DNA of 64,000 nt from Phascolarctos cinereus (lineage: Eukaryota; Chordata; Mammalia; Diprotodontia; Phascolarctidae): assembly GCF_002099425.1 (NCBI RefSeq), contig NW_018343955.1:12634001-12698000 (forward strand). Reading direction: 5' to 3'. Under the pieces are notes generated by a model. It was not told the origin of the DNA. It did not search any database and saw nothing but the letters and a program-made list of their open reading frames with translations. The position numbers and the translations under genes were made by a program. Positions 54,747-64,000 of the stretch are shown piece by piece. Every line of letters begins with the position of its first letter. The first letter of the stretch is position 1.

Positions 54747-56382
54747 ATTGAAAAGATCTAGAATATCAACGGAACTAATGAAAAGAAACGCAGGGGAAAG
54801 TAGCCTAGCCATCCCAGATTTTAAATTGTATTATAAAGCAGCAATCATCAAAACTACTTGGTACTGGTTAAGAAATAGAGTAGTGGATCAGGGGAATACG
54901 TTAGATATGTGAAGACACAGTAGTCAATGACTATCCTAATCTACTCTTCCATAAACCCAAAGACCCCAGCTTCTGGGGTAAGAACCCATTCTTTGATAAA
55001 AACTGCTGGGAAAATTGGAAAAGAGTATGGCGGAAACTAGGCATAGACCAAAATCTCACACCATATGCCAAAATAAAGTCAAAATGGGTTCATGATTTAA
55101 ATAGAAAGGCTGATACTGTCAGCAAACTGGGAGAGCAAGGAATTTACCCGTTAGATTTAGGGAGAACAGAAAAATTTATGACCAAACAGGAGATAGAGAA
55201 CATTATGAAATGCAAAACAGATAACTTTATTTATATTAAATTGAAAAGGTTTTGCACAGAGCCAAAGCAACCAAGATTAGAAGGGAAGCAGAAAACTGGG
55301 AAAGAATTTTAACAACCAGCATCTCTGATAAGAGCCTCATTTCTAAAATATATAGAGAACTAAGTCAAATTTATAAGAATACAAGTCATTCCCCCACTGA
55401 TGAATGGTCAAAGGATATAAACAGGCAGTTCTCGATGAAGAAATTAAAGCCATCTATAGTCATATGAAAAAAATGCTCTAAATCACTATTAACTAGAGAA
55501 ATGCAAATCAAAACAACTCTGAAGTACCACATCACACCTCTCAGATTGGTCAACATGACAAAACAAGTAAATGATAAATTTTGGAGACAATGGGGGAAAA
55601 TTAGAGCACTAATGCATTGTTGGTGGAGTTGTGAAGTGATCCAACCATTTTGGAAGTTATTTGAAGCTATTCCCAAAGGGCTGTAAAACTGTGCACATAC
55701 TCTTTGACCCAGCAATAGCACTTCTAGGGCTGTATCCCAAAGAGATCATAAAAATGGGAAAAGGACCCACATGTACAAAAGTATTTACAACCATTCTTTT
55801 CGTGGTGGCAAAGAATTGGAAATTGAGGGTATGCCTATCAATAGGGGAATGGCTGAACAAGCTGTGGCATATGAATGTAATGGAATACTATTGTGCTATA
55901 AGAAATGATGAGCAAGCAGACTTCAGAAAAACCTGGAAAGACTTGTATGGACTGATGCTGAATGAAATGAGCAGAACCAGAAGAACATTGTACACAGTAA
56001 CAGCCATGTTGTGCAATGATTAACTTTGATAGACTTAGTCCTTCTTAGCAATGCAAGTATCTAAGACATCTCCAAAAATCTCATAATGGAAAATTCTATG
56101 CACATCCAAAGAAAGAACTATGGAGTTTGAATGTAGATTGAAGAATACTATTTGCCATTTTTTTCTTCTGTTTTGTTTCTTCTCTCTTGAACCTATTGGT
56201 TCTAATTCTTCCTTACAACATGACCAATGTGAAAATATGTTTAATAGGGATGTATAAATAAAGCCTATATAAGATTGCACGCTGTCTTGGGGAGAGAGGG
56301 GGAGAAGGAGAAGGGAAATTTTTAAACTCAAAAGTTTATGGAAGTGATTGTTGATAAATCAAAATAAATTAATTTTAAAAAA
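54747..56382 (+). repeat. L1 inserted in L2, perfect target duplication
   Basis: 1.64 kb, from late ORF2 to the 3' end. Frames include KATKIRREAENWERILTTS (55,252-55,467), NPAKLW-type C-terminal sequence and CLSIGEWLNKLWHMN (55,661-56,023). 3' end aaaataaattaattttaaaa. AAGAAACCCAT occurs at 54,736-54,746 and 56,383-56,393. Several frame breaks. Confidence 0.97.
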
Positions 56383-57075
56383 AAGAAACCCATGCTGACA
56401 GCTGAATGGAGGCTGGATTAGGAATTAGGAGAGACTTAAAGCAGGGAGCTCAAACAGAAGGCTATTGTAATAGTTCAAGCATGAGGTAATGAGGACCTGT
56501 ACCAGGACGGTGGCTTATATGTGTGGAGAGAAGGGGATGTATGAGAGAGATGTTGTGAAGGTAGAAATAGCAAGACTTGGTGACAGATTGGATATGTGAA
56601 GTGAGTGGGAGTCAAAAGTCAAGCGTGTGAGCCTGGGTACATGTGGATGGTGGTGCCCTTGTAGTAATAGAGAAGTTCAGAAGAGGGGAGGGCTTGTGGG
56701 GAAAGATAATGAAGTCTGTTTTGGACATATTAATTTTAGATGCATAAGGAATATCCAGTTGGAAATGTCCAAAAGCAGTTGATGTTATGGGACTGGAAAT
56801 CAGCTTTAACAGCAGCTAGATATTTAACATGCAGCTGTATATCAGGATGCAGCTTATCTCAGGGATATGTTTCCAGAAGAAGATACCCTGCCCCATCAAG
56901 GGTACAGGATGTGTGAATTTTTCAACTTATGGAATGTGAAATAACTAAAGTTATTTCTATAACTCTAATCTACAATTTTCTATCTTTCCACAACAGTGTC
57001 AAATGGTGAAGAAAGGTCAAGAAAGATGAAGACCAAGAAATGCTTATTAGATTTTGCCATTAAGCAATAAAGAAA
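56383..57075 (-). repeat. L2 LINE, right part of split copy
   Basis: Resumes with gctgaatggaggctggatta, gctattgtaatagttcaagc, gcatgaggtaatgagg, ttttggacatattaatttta. After an unrelated ~200-base stretch (56,800-56,996) it resumes as tcaagaaagatgaagaccaa and ttagattttgccattaagca. Confidence 0.85.
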
Positions 57076-57865
57076 TGAAGTATCTGCATACATTAAAGGG
57101 GAAAAGTTAAATATAGTAGACCTTTGTGATCACTGAATGGGTATATATATATATTTTTCCAGTTCTCATGGCACTTTCACAAAAATTGTTCACATTATTA
57201 GTTATAAAAAAACTCAAAAACAAGTACTAAAAAGAAGAAATATGAAATATATTCTTTATATCCTGTGGTACAATAAAAGTTATTACCAATATGGGAAGTT
57301 TAATGAAAGAATTAATACTTAATGGAGAATAAATAGCGTAATTTTACAGGACAAATGGACAAAAGAAGAATCATAATTTCCACACTTTCAGGCTTCCTTT
57401 GGACTTTTTGGAACTCACAAGAGCACCACTATTAGATATAGCCACCATAGTGTATGCTCATCTATCTTATCAGAGAAAAATAGGTACAAAAGAGGCAAAG
57501 ACAGTCATGTGTTCATAGTCACATGGAGTCTGGGTGAAACTTGACTCAACTCTCAGGATTTACCTTCAAAGTTGGAAAGAAGACATGAGATGGAAATACC
57601 TATAGTTCTTTTTTCTACTGAAGCAAGATCTTTTCTGGTTTGGCAGACCTTTAAGGAATTCTTCTTCATCTCCCATTGCAAGCCCCTGAGTCACTTAAGA
57701 CACAGGTGGAACCCTCACATGTTCAAACAGAAATAAGCAGAGAATATCTGCACGTACTCTGTGCAACCTACATTACATAAGCAAATGCAAAATAGCTATA
57801 AAATGGACAGAAAGATGATGAAGGTAGAGGGCATTCATTGGCTGACAAGTATATTAGAAAACACT
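57076..57865. other. Unique AT-rich sequence
   Basis: Very AT-rich. No gene or repeat is recognised. Two hexanucleotide AATAAA signals at about 57,270 and 57,328 have no gene to serve. Confidence 0.4.
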
Positions 57866-57869
57866 TCAT

Positions 57870-58720
57870 GTAAAAGTGATGTTTGAACAGTTTCTTGAAG
57901 GTAAAAGTGAAGAGGGAATGTATTCCAGGTTATGGGGCATAGCTAATGTTTTTGCATTAGAGATCAGAGATCAGAAATGAAGTGTTGTATATAAGGGAGC
58001 ATAACAAGGCCAATTTGACTCAACAACAGCATGAATGAAAAGGAGTAATATGTGATTACTTTGGAAAGGTAGACGGGGATCACGTTTGTGAAAGTCTTTA
58101 AATGCCAAACATAGGAGCCTGTATTTGATCCAAGAGGTGCAAAGGAGTCACTGAATTTTATTGAGTCAGGGAGTGACATAGTCATACCTACAATTAAGGA
58201 CATTCACTTTGCCACCTGTGTAAAAGATGAAGCGTGGGGAGAGATCTACAGCAGAAAGCAAATAGGAGAGACTATTAAAATAGTCCAAGTGAGAGGTGAT
58301 GAAGGTCTGAAGTAGGATTGGTGTCTCTGCAGGTAGAGTTCAGATTAGGGAGATGTTGTAGAGGCACAAATGATGAGCTTTGGTATCTGATTGGGTTTGT
58401 GGTATGAGCAGGGGTGAAGAGTCAAAGATAATACCAAGTTCAGGAACCTGAGTGACTAGAAGAATGGTAATAACCTTGAGAGAAATAGGGAAATTCAAAA
58501 GAAGGGTGGGGTTTGGGGAAAAGATAATGTTTCTGTCTGCCTCAGTTCATTTATCTGGAAAATGGGGATTAATAATAGCACGTATCACCTAGGGTTGTTA
58601 TAAGGATAGAGGTACTATTTGTAAAGTGCTTTATAAACCTTTACATGGCATATAAATGCTAGCTATTATTATTTTAGATATGCTGAGTTTGAGATCCTGG
58701 GTTATAATGTATTTTTAGCT
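57870..58720 (-). repeat. L2 LINE, 3' part, split by a SINE
   Basis: Antisense: ctttaaatgccaaacatagg, tcactgaattttattgagtc, gagaggtgatgaaggtctga, aaaagataatg. It resumes after the SINE with atatgctgagtttgagatcc. Confidence 0.8.
58533..58672 (+). repeat. MIR SINE 3' half inside L2
   Basis: ctgcctcagttcatttatct, ggaaaatggggattaataat, ctagggttgttataaggata, catataaatgctagctatta. Confidence 0.8.
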
Positions 58721-58729
58721 TCAGTACTT

Positions 58730-59330
58730 GCATGACATCCTTTTCTTGTGGATACCTAGACATGAGCCAAATCCTGCTGTTCTTAGACAAATTCCTGGGA
58801 TGGGAAATGAACTGAGACATTTGTGGGAGACTTCCAAAGATTGAATCTGATCTGTGTAAATCCAGAGCTTCAGTTAGGGGCCATAGGCTGCAGAAACTCT
58901 GAATGAAGGTGGCCACAAGCTAGCATGGTCACATTCCCTAACTCCAGAAAGATGATTGGTTTAGGGTAGGGGGAGGTATGGAGGGAAGGACGACAAGAAA
59001 GGAGGGATTGAGTGGGATTAGATATGAATGAGAATCTAATTGCTAATTATGAGTGGGACTGGTAAAAAAAAGGCAGGGATAGCATTTCAAAAATCCTTAG
59101 ATTGTTCCAAATTTTTCTTTAAAACCTGCAATTGGGTGTAATCATTACATAGGAGCCTCACATGACCCTCTTTGGCACAAAGCTCTGACACTGGCCTATC
59201 TTGGACCCAGTCCAAAGGGGTCAAATGATCAGAAACAAGAGAAAGAGCTGTCTGTGAATCAGCTCACTTAAAACAGGAACCTGGAGCATGGATCTCAAGG
59301 TAAGAAAAGAAAGCAAAGAAAAGGCTCCTA
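58730..59330. other. Unique sequence with an ATG-donor pair
   Basis: No repeat is recognised. ATG at 59,288-59,290 has A at -3 and G at +4 (good Kozak context) and is followed after four codons (MDLK) by a GTAAGA donor at 59,300. This could be a first coding exon, but no promoter or acceptor partner is seen. Confidence 0.2.
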
Positions 59331-59369
59331 TTGTCCTTCAGTTTATAATCCAAATAAGCACACCAAACA

Positions 59370-59480
59370 GAGACCTTTAAGTTCCTCCATTGCAGGGACA
59401 GTTTTCATTTTGTCTTTATATCTTCATCACCTGACAAAATGCCTTTCACCTACTAGGCACTTAATTAGATTGGATCTAAT
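59370..59480 (+). repeat. L2 3' end
   Basis: ttcctccattgcagggacag, cacctactaggcacttaatt. Confidence 0.7.
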
Positions 59481-59489
59481 GGACTCAAA

Positions 59490-59625
59490 TATAATACAAT
59501 CCAATAAACATTTATTTCTTAGCTTGTGCCAGGTACTGTGCTAAGTGCTGGGGATACAACTAATAAAAAGATAGTCCCTGGCTTCCAGGAGCTTACAATC
59601 TAACGAGGAAGAAAACCACAAAAGG
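59490..59625 (-). repeat. L2 3' end
   Basis: Antisense: caataaacatttatttctta, gccaggtactgtgctaagtg, aggagcttacaatctaacga. It faces the preceding plus-strand tail. Confidence 0.85.
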
Positions 59626-59629
59626 AAAC

Positions 59630-59935
59630 AGAAGAGTGTGGGGATGGTGGGAACTGGCACAGAGGTATTTTGTTCCATGGAATTGAAAATAAAGGGCAGC
59701 AGAAGTAAAATGGAGTGAGCGGAGTTCAGTTTCTATCTTTTATAAAAGAAGACTTTGGGAGGAGTTTGGTACTCTGCCCTCCAGCCCTCCAATCAGAGGA
59801 GAGAAAAGGCTGAGGGAGATGGTGTTAATTGAGGCTTAAGTTGGACCTTAGAGGTGAGTTTAGAAGTAATGAGCTTATCCTAGGAGGGGCATCTTGCTCA
59901 CGGGAGTTGAAACTAAGCATATAAAACCAATTACA
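59630..59935. other. Unassigned, partly L2-like
   Basis: No gene. ttaattgaggcttaagttgg followed by ttagaggtgagtttag may be a degenerate continuation of the antisense L2. Confidence 0.4.
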
Positions 59936-59939
59936 TAAC

Positions 59940-60290
59940 TGCACTCCATCTCCCATCTCAGTATCCGTGCACCAGCTGCGCCCCATTTCTGGGGATGCTC
60001 TTCCTCCTCACCTCTGTCTCTTAACTTCCCTGGCTTCCTTGAAGACCAGCTGAAACTCCATTTTGTCCAGTAAGCCTTTCCTCTCCCCAAGCCTCTTCTG
60101 ATTGCTTCCTCTCTCAGATTCCTTTCCATCTACATCTTGCAAGTAACTAGTTACTTACGAGTTGTTTCCCTCGTTAGAATGAGAGGTCCTTGCAGGCAGG
60201 CAAGGACTGCTTTTGCCTTCCTTTGCATCCCTAGTGACAGTGCCTGGGACATAGTAAGCACTTAATAAATGCTTCTTGATGAATTGCCTG
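59940..60290 (+). repeat. L2 LINE 3' end, well preserved
   Basis: ggatgctcttcctcctcacc, cttccttgaagaccagctga, agtaagcctttcctctcccc, aatgagaggtccttgcaggc, agtgcctgggacatagtaag, cacttaataaatgcttcttg. Confidence 0.9.
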
Positions 60291-60429
60291 CACATGTCTG
60301 ACAACAGAGTACAAAAATGTGTGCGCAAGGGAGGGGTAAGAAGATATGACTGCCTAAAGCCAAAAAGAAGTTTTAAACATTATAATTTCCCTTTAAAACA
60401 GGATGGTTAAGAGAAATAAAATCAGAAAT

Positions 60430-61200
60430 GACTCTTGGCCAGTCGTCTGAGGTCAAGCAAGTGAGTGAGTGTGTGTGTGTGTGTGTAAGTGTGTAAACGG
60501 ACACTACTAGGCAGAAATATTTGCTGCCTGCCCCACGTGGCAAGGACTCTCTCCTTACGACTCCTTTCTTCTCTTCCCCCCTCTCCCCCTGCTTCCTCCA
60601 CCTTCTTTCTCGTTCTCCCCCTTTTCCCTCGTCCCAGCTTATTTCGCTGCTATCTGTCCCCTCACCTATCTGGGGAGGGGGAAGGGGAAGAGAAGGGAGG
60701 GGGATTGCAGCAATGCACAGCCTCATGGCACAAGAAAGCCTCCGAACCCATTCGATTCTATCCTGGAGCTTCCGGGAGTTGTTCTTCGTACTTTTCCCCT
60801 GGGCTCTTCACAGCCCTTTTATGAGCCTTGACTTCATCTGCGGAGCCTGTTCCAAATCCTGGACTTGAGTTTAATTCCCAGCTGTGTAAAGTGAGAATTC
60901 CTGCTGCCCACAACACTGCCAGCCTGCATCATTTCTGGCTTAGACTAGGCGGCTGGCCAAAGAAATCGTGACCAATGGTACAAAGCTGCCCAGAGAAGCC
61001 TGGCTGGAATCGAATTCCCAGTTGATCCGATTCACATTTCACCTCCTACGCTATTTCTGCTCAGCATTAAGAAACCAGAAATTTAAATGGCCCAAGGGCA
61101 AAAGCCTGGTGAGGGCCAGGGCCAGGCAGAGATTTCTGTCCTATCTGAGCTGCTTCCTAGTTGAGGGGCTATGGGGATGGGGATTGGGGGCGGAGGAAGG
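60430..61200. promoter_or_regulatory. CpG-enriched unique region, possible regulatory DNA
   Basis: About 16 CpGs in 700 bases, clearly denser than the surrounding DNA, with a CCACGTGG E-box (60,533-60,540), a 30-base pyrimidine run (60,561-60,590) and a 33-base purine run (60,672-60,704). Open frames here show no domain. No TATA box or transcript start can be assigned. Could be a weak promoter or enhancer. Confidence 0.3.
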
Positions 61201-61204
61201 AGAT

Positions 61205-61318
61205 AGTGTATGAGCCCCTTCATTTTTCTGGGCCTTGATTTCTTTATCTGTGGAATGAGGTGGGTGAACTACATGGCCTCTGAGGTCCCTTCCTCCTCTT
61301 AAGTCCAGGATACTATGA
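61205..61318 (+). repeat. MIR SINE fragment
   Basis: ctgggccttgatttctttat, ctgtggaatgaggtgggtga, catggcctctgaggtccctt. Confidence 0.7.
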
Positions 61319-61544
61319 TTACTGATTTTCCTGTCCTATTTGTGACCATTCAGACCTTTAGGCTTAAAGAAAAAACGATTATTTGTATGTTAATAGGGAA
61401 GTAGGAAGCAGGTATAGAAAAAGAAAGTTTACTATTTTCAAAGATAGCTTGAAGTTATGGTGTAACTTAGACCACAAGAGACCTGCTTTTGAATCGGACC
61501 TCAAATGCTTAACTATGTGAAAGATCCTGTGGTCAAAGTCTAAG

Positions 61545-61818
61545 ATAATAATAATTACGATAGCTAGCATTTACACAGCACCTCTTTGAAGTATGCAAAC
61601 GTGCTTTGCAAATATTATCTCATTTGATCCTTACAACAATCCTGAGAGGTAAGTGGTGTTACTATTCTCATTTTACAAATGAGTAAACTGAAGAAGACAG
61701 AGGTTATTGACTTTCTCAGAGTAACACTGCTTAATTAAAGGATCTGAGGTAGGATTTGAACTCAGTTCTTCCTGACTTCAAGTACAGCACTCTATCCACT
61801 GTACCACCTACATGTCTT
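61545..61818 (-). repeat. MIR SINE, nearly full length
   Basis: Antisense: tgctttgcaaatattatctc, atttgatccttacaacaatc, gtaaactgaagaagacagag, ggatttgaactcagttcttc, head gtaccacctacat. Confidence 0.9.
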
Positions 61819-61824
61819 AGCAAG

Positions 61825-62005
61825 ATCATAGCTCTAGAGTGAGATGGGATCCTCAGAGGCCATCTAGTGAAAATTCTTCATTTTTTAAGTGAAGAAGCTG
61901 AGTCTTAGGGAGGTTAATAACTTTCCCAAAGTCACACAGGTGATAAATGTGAGCGGCAGGATTTGTATTCTAAAGGCAGTACTCTTTCTACTATACCACC
62001 CTGCC
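61825..62005 (-). repeat. Old MIR-related SINE
   Basis: Antisense: gatgggatcctcagaggcca, tctagtgaaaattc, ccaaagtcacacaggtgata, ctttctactataccacc. Confidence 0.65.
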
Positions 62006-62029
62006 CCTTACCCTTACAGTTTCAGCTGT

Positions 62030-62135
62030 AAAATGCATCCAACAATAGCCATAGTAGCTACCTCTCAGGGTTTCTGGGAGTTTAAAATAAGACCATGTGT
62101 GTAAAGCTCTTTATGAACCTTAAAGCCTTCTTTAT
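62030..62135 (+). repeat. MIR SINE 3' end
   Basis: tgtaaaatgcatccaacaat, tagctacctctcagggtttc, gtgtaaagctctttatgaac. Confidence 0.65.
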
Positions 62136-62149
62136 AGGTCAGCGCTTCC

Positions 62150-62245
62150 TATTTCCCTCAGCTCCATTTTTTCAACTTCATGTATGTCTGTGTCTAGTAC
62201 AGGGTCTTTTACAAGGCAGACATCTAATAAATATAAGTTGATTAA
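62150..62245 (+). repeat. L2 3' end
   Basis: gtgtctagtacagggtcttt and catctaataaatataagttg. Confidence 0.6.
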
Positions 62246-62259
62246 TTGGTCTGGCTTTG

Positions 62260-62840
62260 ATTTTGATTTCTTTGAGGATAGGGACCATCTTCCATTGGTT
62301 TTGCCAAGTACCTCCACCATTTTGGTGGTTGAGAAACACTTGTAATTATTACATTGTATATAAGGGATAGGATATAATAAATTAGTCTGTGGCACTGCTT
62401 GTGCTAATGACAAGTTCATAGGTTTGAAACCAGAAAGGGCAAGCTTCTTTTGCACAGGAAAAAACTATCAAATGTTGCTAACTGAGACCCCTCCTCACTC
62501 TTTCAGTTCTGGGCTACAGCCTTAGTCCCAAGAGGGGACTAAATGTGAGAATGTAGATGGATTATGTACTAGGTACAAAGTTAGCCTAGATCCTTAAGTG
62601 AAGAAATTGAGCTTTACATGTGGGTAGAACCAACTTTAACCATCAACTAGAGAATCTGCTTCAGGTAAGCAGCCAGGGTAGGGAGAAAAAGAGCCCTTGA
62701 GTTTTCATTGAGGACAAAGAAGGCAGCAAGCTCTACAGTTAGTGTAGGAAGTCCAGAAGTACAGAGGAAGAATCTTTGGGGTCAGACTAGAAAGTGTCTT
62801 TCTGACCCAAGGATATGAGACCAAAAAGAAGACAGGAGGG
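62260..62840. other. Unique sequence with a splice-flanked segment
   Basis: 62,508-62,664 (157 bases) has an acceptor (cctcctcactctttcag) and a CAG-GTAAGC donor, but stops in all frames, so any exon would be noncoding. Otherwise no feature is recognised. Confidence 0.25.
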
Positions 62841-62842
62841 AC

Positions 62843-63085
62843 ACGTTGTTGTTCAGTCATTTCAGTCATGTCTGACTTCACGGCCCCATTCGGGGTTTAC
62901 TTGGCAAAGATACTGGAATAGTTTGCCATTTCCTTCTCCAGCTCATCTTACAGAGGAGGAAACTGAGGTAAATGGGGTTGAGTGACTTGCCCAGAGTCAC
63001 ACAGCTAGTAAGAGTCTGAAGCCAGGTTTGAACTCATGAGGATGAGTCTTCCTGCACTCTATCTAATGTACCATTTAGCTGTTCT
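62843..63085 (-). repeat. Mar-1-like SINE
   Basis: Antisense: tcagtcatttcagtcatgtc, ccccattcggggtttacttg, tttgccatttccttctccag, gtcacacagctagtaagagt. Confidence 0.92.
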
Positions 63086-63094
63086 CCTTGAAAA

Positions 63095-64000
63095 TTAGAA
63101 TGAACCAAATAGAAATTAATGACCCCATGAGTCAATAAGAAATATTAAAACACAGTCAAAAGACTAAAAATATAAGAAAATATAAGATATCTCATATAAG
63201 AATGAACTAAAAAAAGATCAAGATTTCAGAATCATTGGACTACCTGAAAGCCATGACCAAAAAGCATTGTATTTTAAGAAATCATAAAAGAAACTGTCAA
63301 GATCTCTTAAAACCAGAGGGTAAAGTGAAAAATAGCAAGAAATCATCATTTCACCTCCTGAATGAAATCCTAAAATGAAACCTCCCAGGAACATTGGAAC
63401 CAAAATCCACAGCTTTGTGGTCAAAGACAAAATACTTCAAGTGGTCAGGAAGAAAGAATTTGAGTACTGAGGAGCCACAGCCAGGATCACTCAAGATTCA
63501 GAAGCTACCACTATAAGAGAGCAGAGAACTTGTAATAGAATATTCTAGAAGGCAAAATATATAATCTTACAAACAAGAATAATTTACCCAGAAAAACTAA
63601 TTTATCCTAGTGGGAAGTGGAAGGAGGTAGAATGAACCTTTAATGAAATAGACCTCCAAATAAGTGTTCCTGATGAAAACAGCCAAGATGAGAAATTTTG
63701 ATGACTAACAGAGGTGTCAAGAGAAACATAAAAAGGGAATGAGTGAGCAGTTATGGGAGACCACTCAGAGATAAACTGTTTACATCAAATTTAGGGAGAC
63801 TACATGTCCCATCATAACTTTACCATCATCGGGGTCATTACAAAATGTAATAAGACAGAAGATCTGAGAATTTTGTTATATTTTGATTATGTTTTAAAAA
63901 ATAAATGGGGAGAGAATGCACTTGAAAGGAAAGGGGAAATTATCTCATAATCGTGATGCTCAATTAGAAGACTGCAAACAAGGAGGGAGAGTAGGCAACA
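63095..64000 (+). repeat. L1/HAL1 relic with ORF1, runs off the window
   Basis: Plus strand: ttcagaatcattggactacc and tgaaagccatgaccaaaaag encode the same RRM segment as the HAL1 ORF1 (IIGLPESHDQK), followed by the C-terminal region (tttacccagaaaaactaatt) and a post-ORF1 purine-rich part (gtaataagacagaagatct). Old, with several breaks. No ORF2 is seen before the window ends. Confidence 0.75.

Noticed and set aside
60373-60868. Three frames of 111-117 codons as an exon
   Set aside because: They consist largely of proline/serine and glycine/glutamate runs from pyrimidine and purine tracts. There is no recognisable domain.
1-64000. CRISPR arrays, operons, prokaryotic promoters or insertion sequences
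   Set aside because: Repeat content and gene density are clearly mammalian. No regularly spaced direct repeats of the CRISPR type were seen.

Overview
The window looks like marsupial intergenic or intronic DNA. It is AT-rich and CpG-poor, and it is dominated by interspersed repeats: Mar-1-like SINEs (conserved tRNA-type head, body running into the 'gagctggagaaggaaatggc' segment), MIR/THER CORE-SINEs, ancient L2 and CR1/L3 LINEs, and L1 elements whose ORF2 C-terminus aligns by eye with mammalian L1. Three SINEs have a short 'cacttaacccca..tgcct' tail followed by A-rich sequence, which resembles the WSINE1 type of Australian marsupials. That lineage call is an inference from memory; opossum cannot be excluded.

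No host protein-coding gene, tRNA, rRNA or CRISPR could be supported. Almost every open frame over 60 codons is an L1/HAL1 ORF remnant, an L2 ORF remnant, a microsatellite or chance. Weak exceptions are short segments with good splice signals (12,241-12,300, 12,723-12,761, 62,508-62,664), an ATG followed by a good donor at 59,288-59,300, and an unassigned 77-codon frame at 1,041-1,274.

Layout. 1-13 kb: SINE/MIR/L2 mosaic, one L1 (5.16-6.15 kb) and unique sequence with exon-like splice signals near 12 kb. 13-16 kb: AT/AC microsatellite and two L1 pieces pointing away from each other. 16-27 kb: MIR/L2 and unique sequence, with one L1 tail having target-site duplications at 21.6-22.3 kb. 27-32 kb: an L1 tail broken by an opposite L1, a 1 kb L2 ORF relic and a further L1. 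33-46 kb: HAL1-like fragment, MITE-like element, three complex microsatellites, and many MIR and L2 tails.

46.2-52.4 kb is the most structured region. An old L1 is split by a 3.3 kb HAL1 ('half-L1') element that keeps a 5' UTR with a terminal YY1-type motif, an ORF1 relic and an L1-like 3' UTR, lacks ORF2, and carries about 375 bp of extra 3' sequence before its poly(A). A 2 kb L1 follows. 54.4-57.1 kb is a large L2 relic split by a 1.6 kb L1 with a perfect 11-bp target-site duplication. 60.4-61.2 kb is a relatively CpG-rich unique stretch that could be regulatory. The last 0.9 kb is another ORF1-bearing L1/HAL1 relic running off the window edge.

The elements do not form a pathway. What the window records is a layered insertion history: L2/CR1/MIR oldest, then older L1s, then Mar-1 SINEs, HAL1 and L1, then the short-tailed SINEs. 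Coordinates of repeats are by-eye estimates, usually good to about 10-20 bases; target-site duplication coordinates are base-exact.
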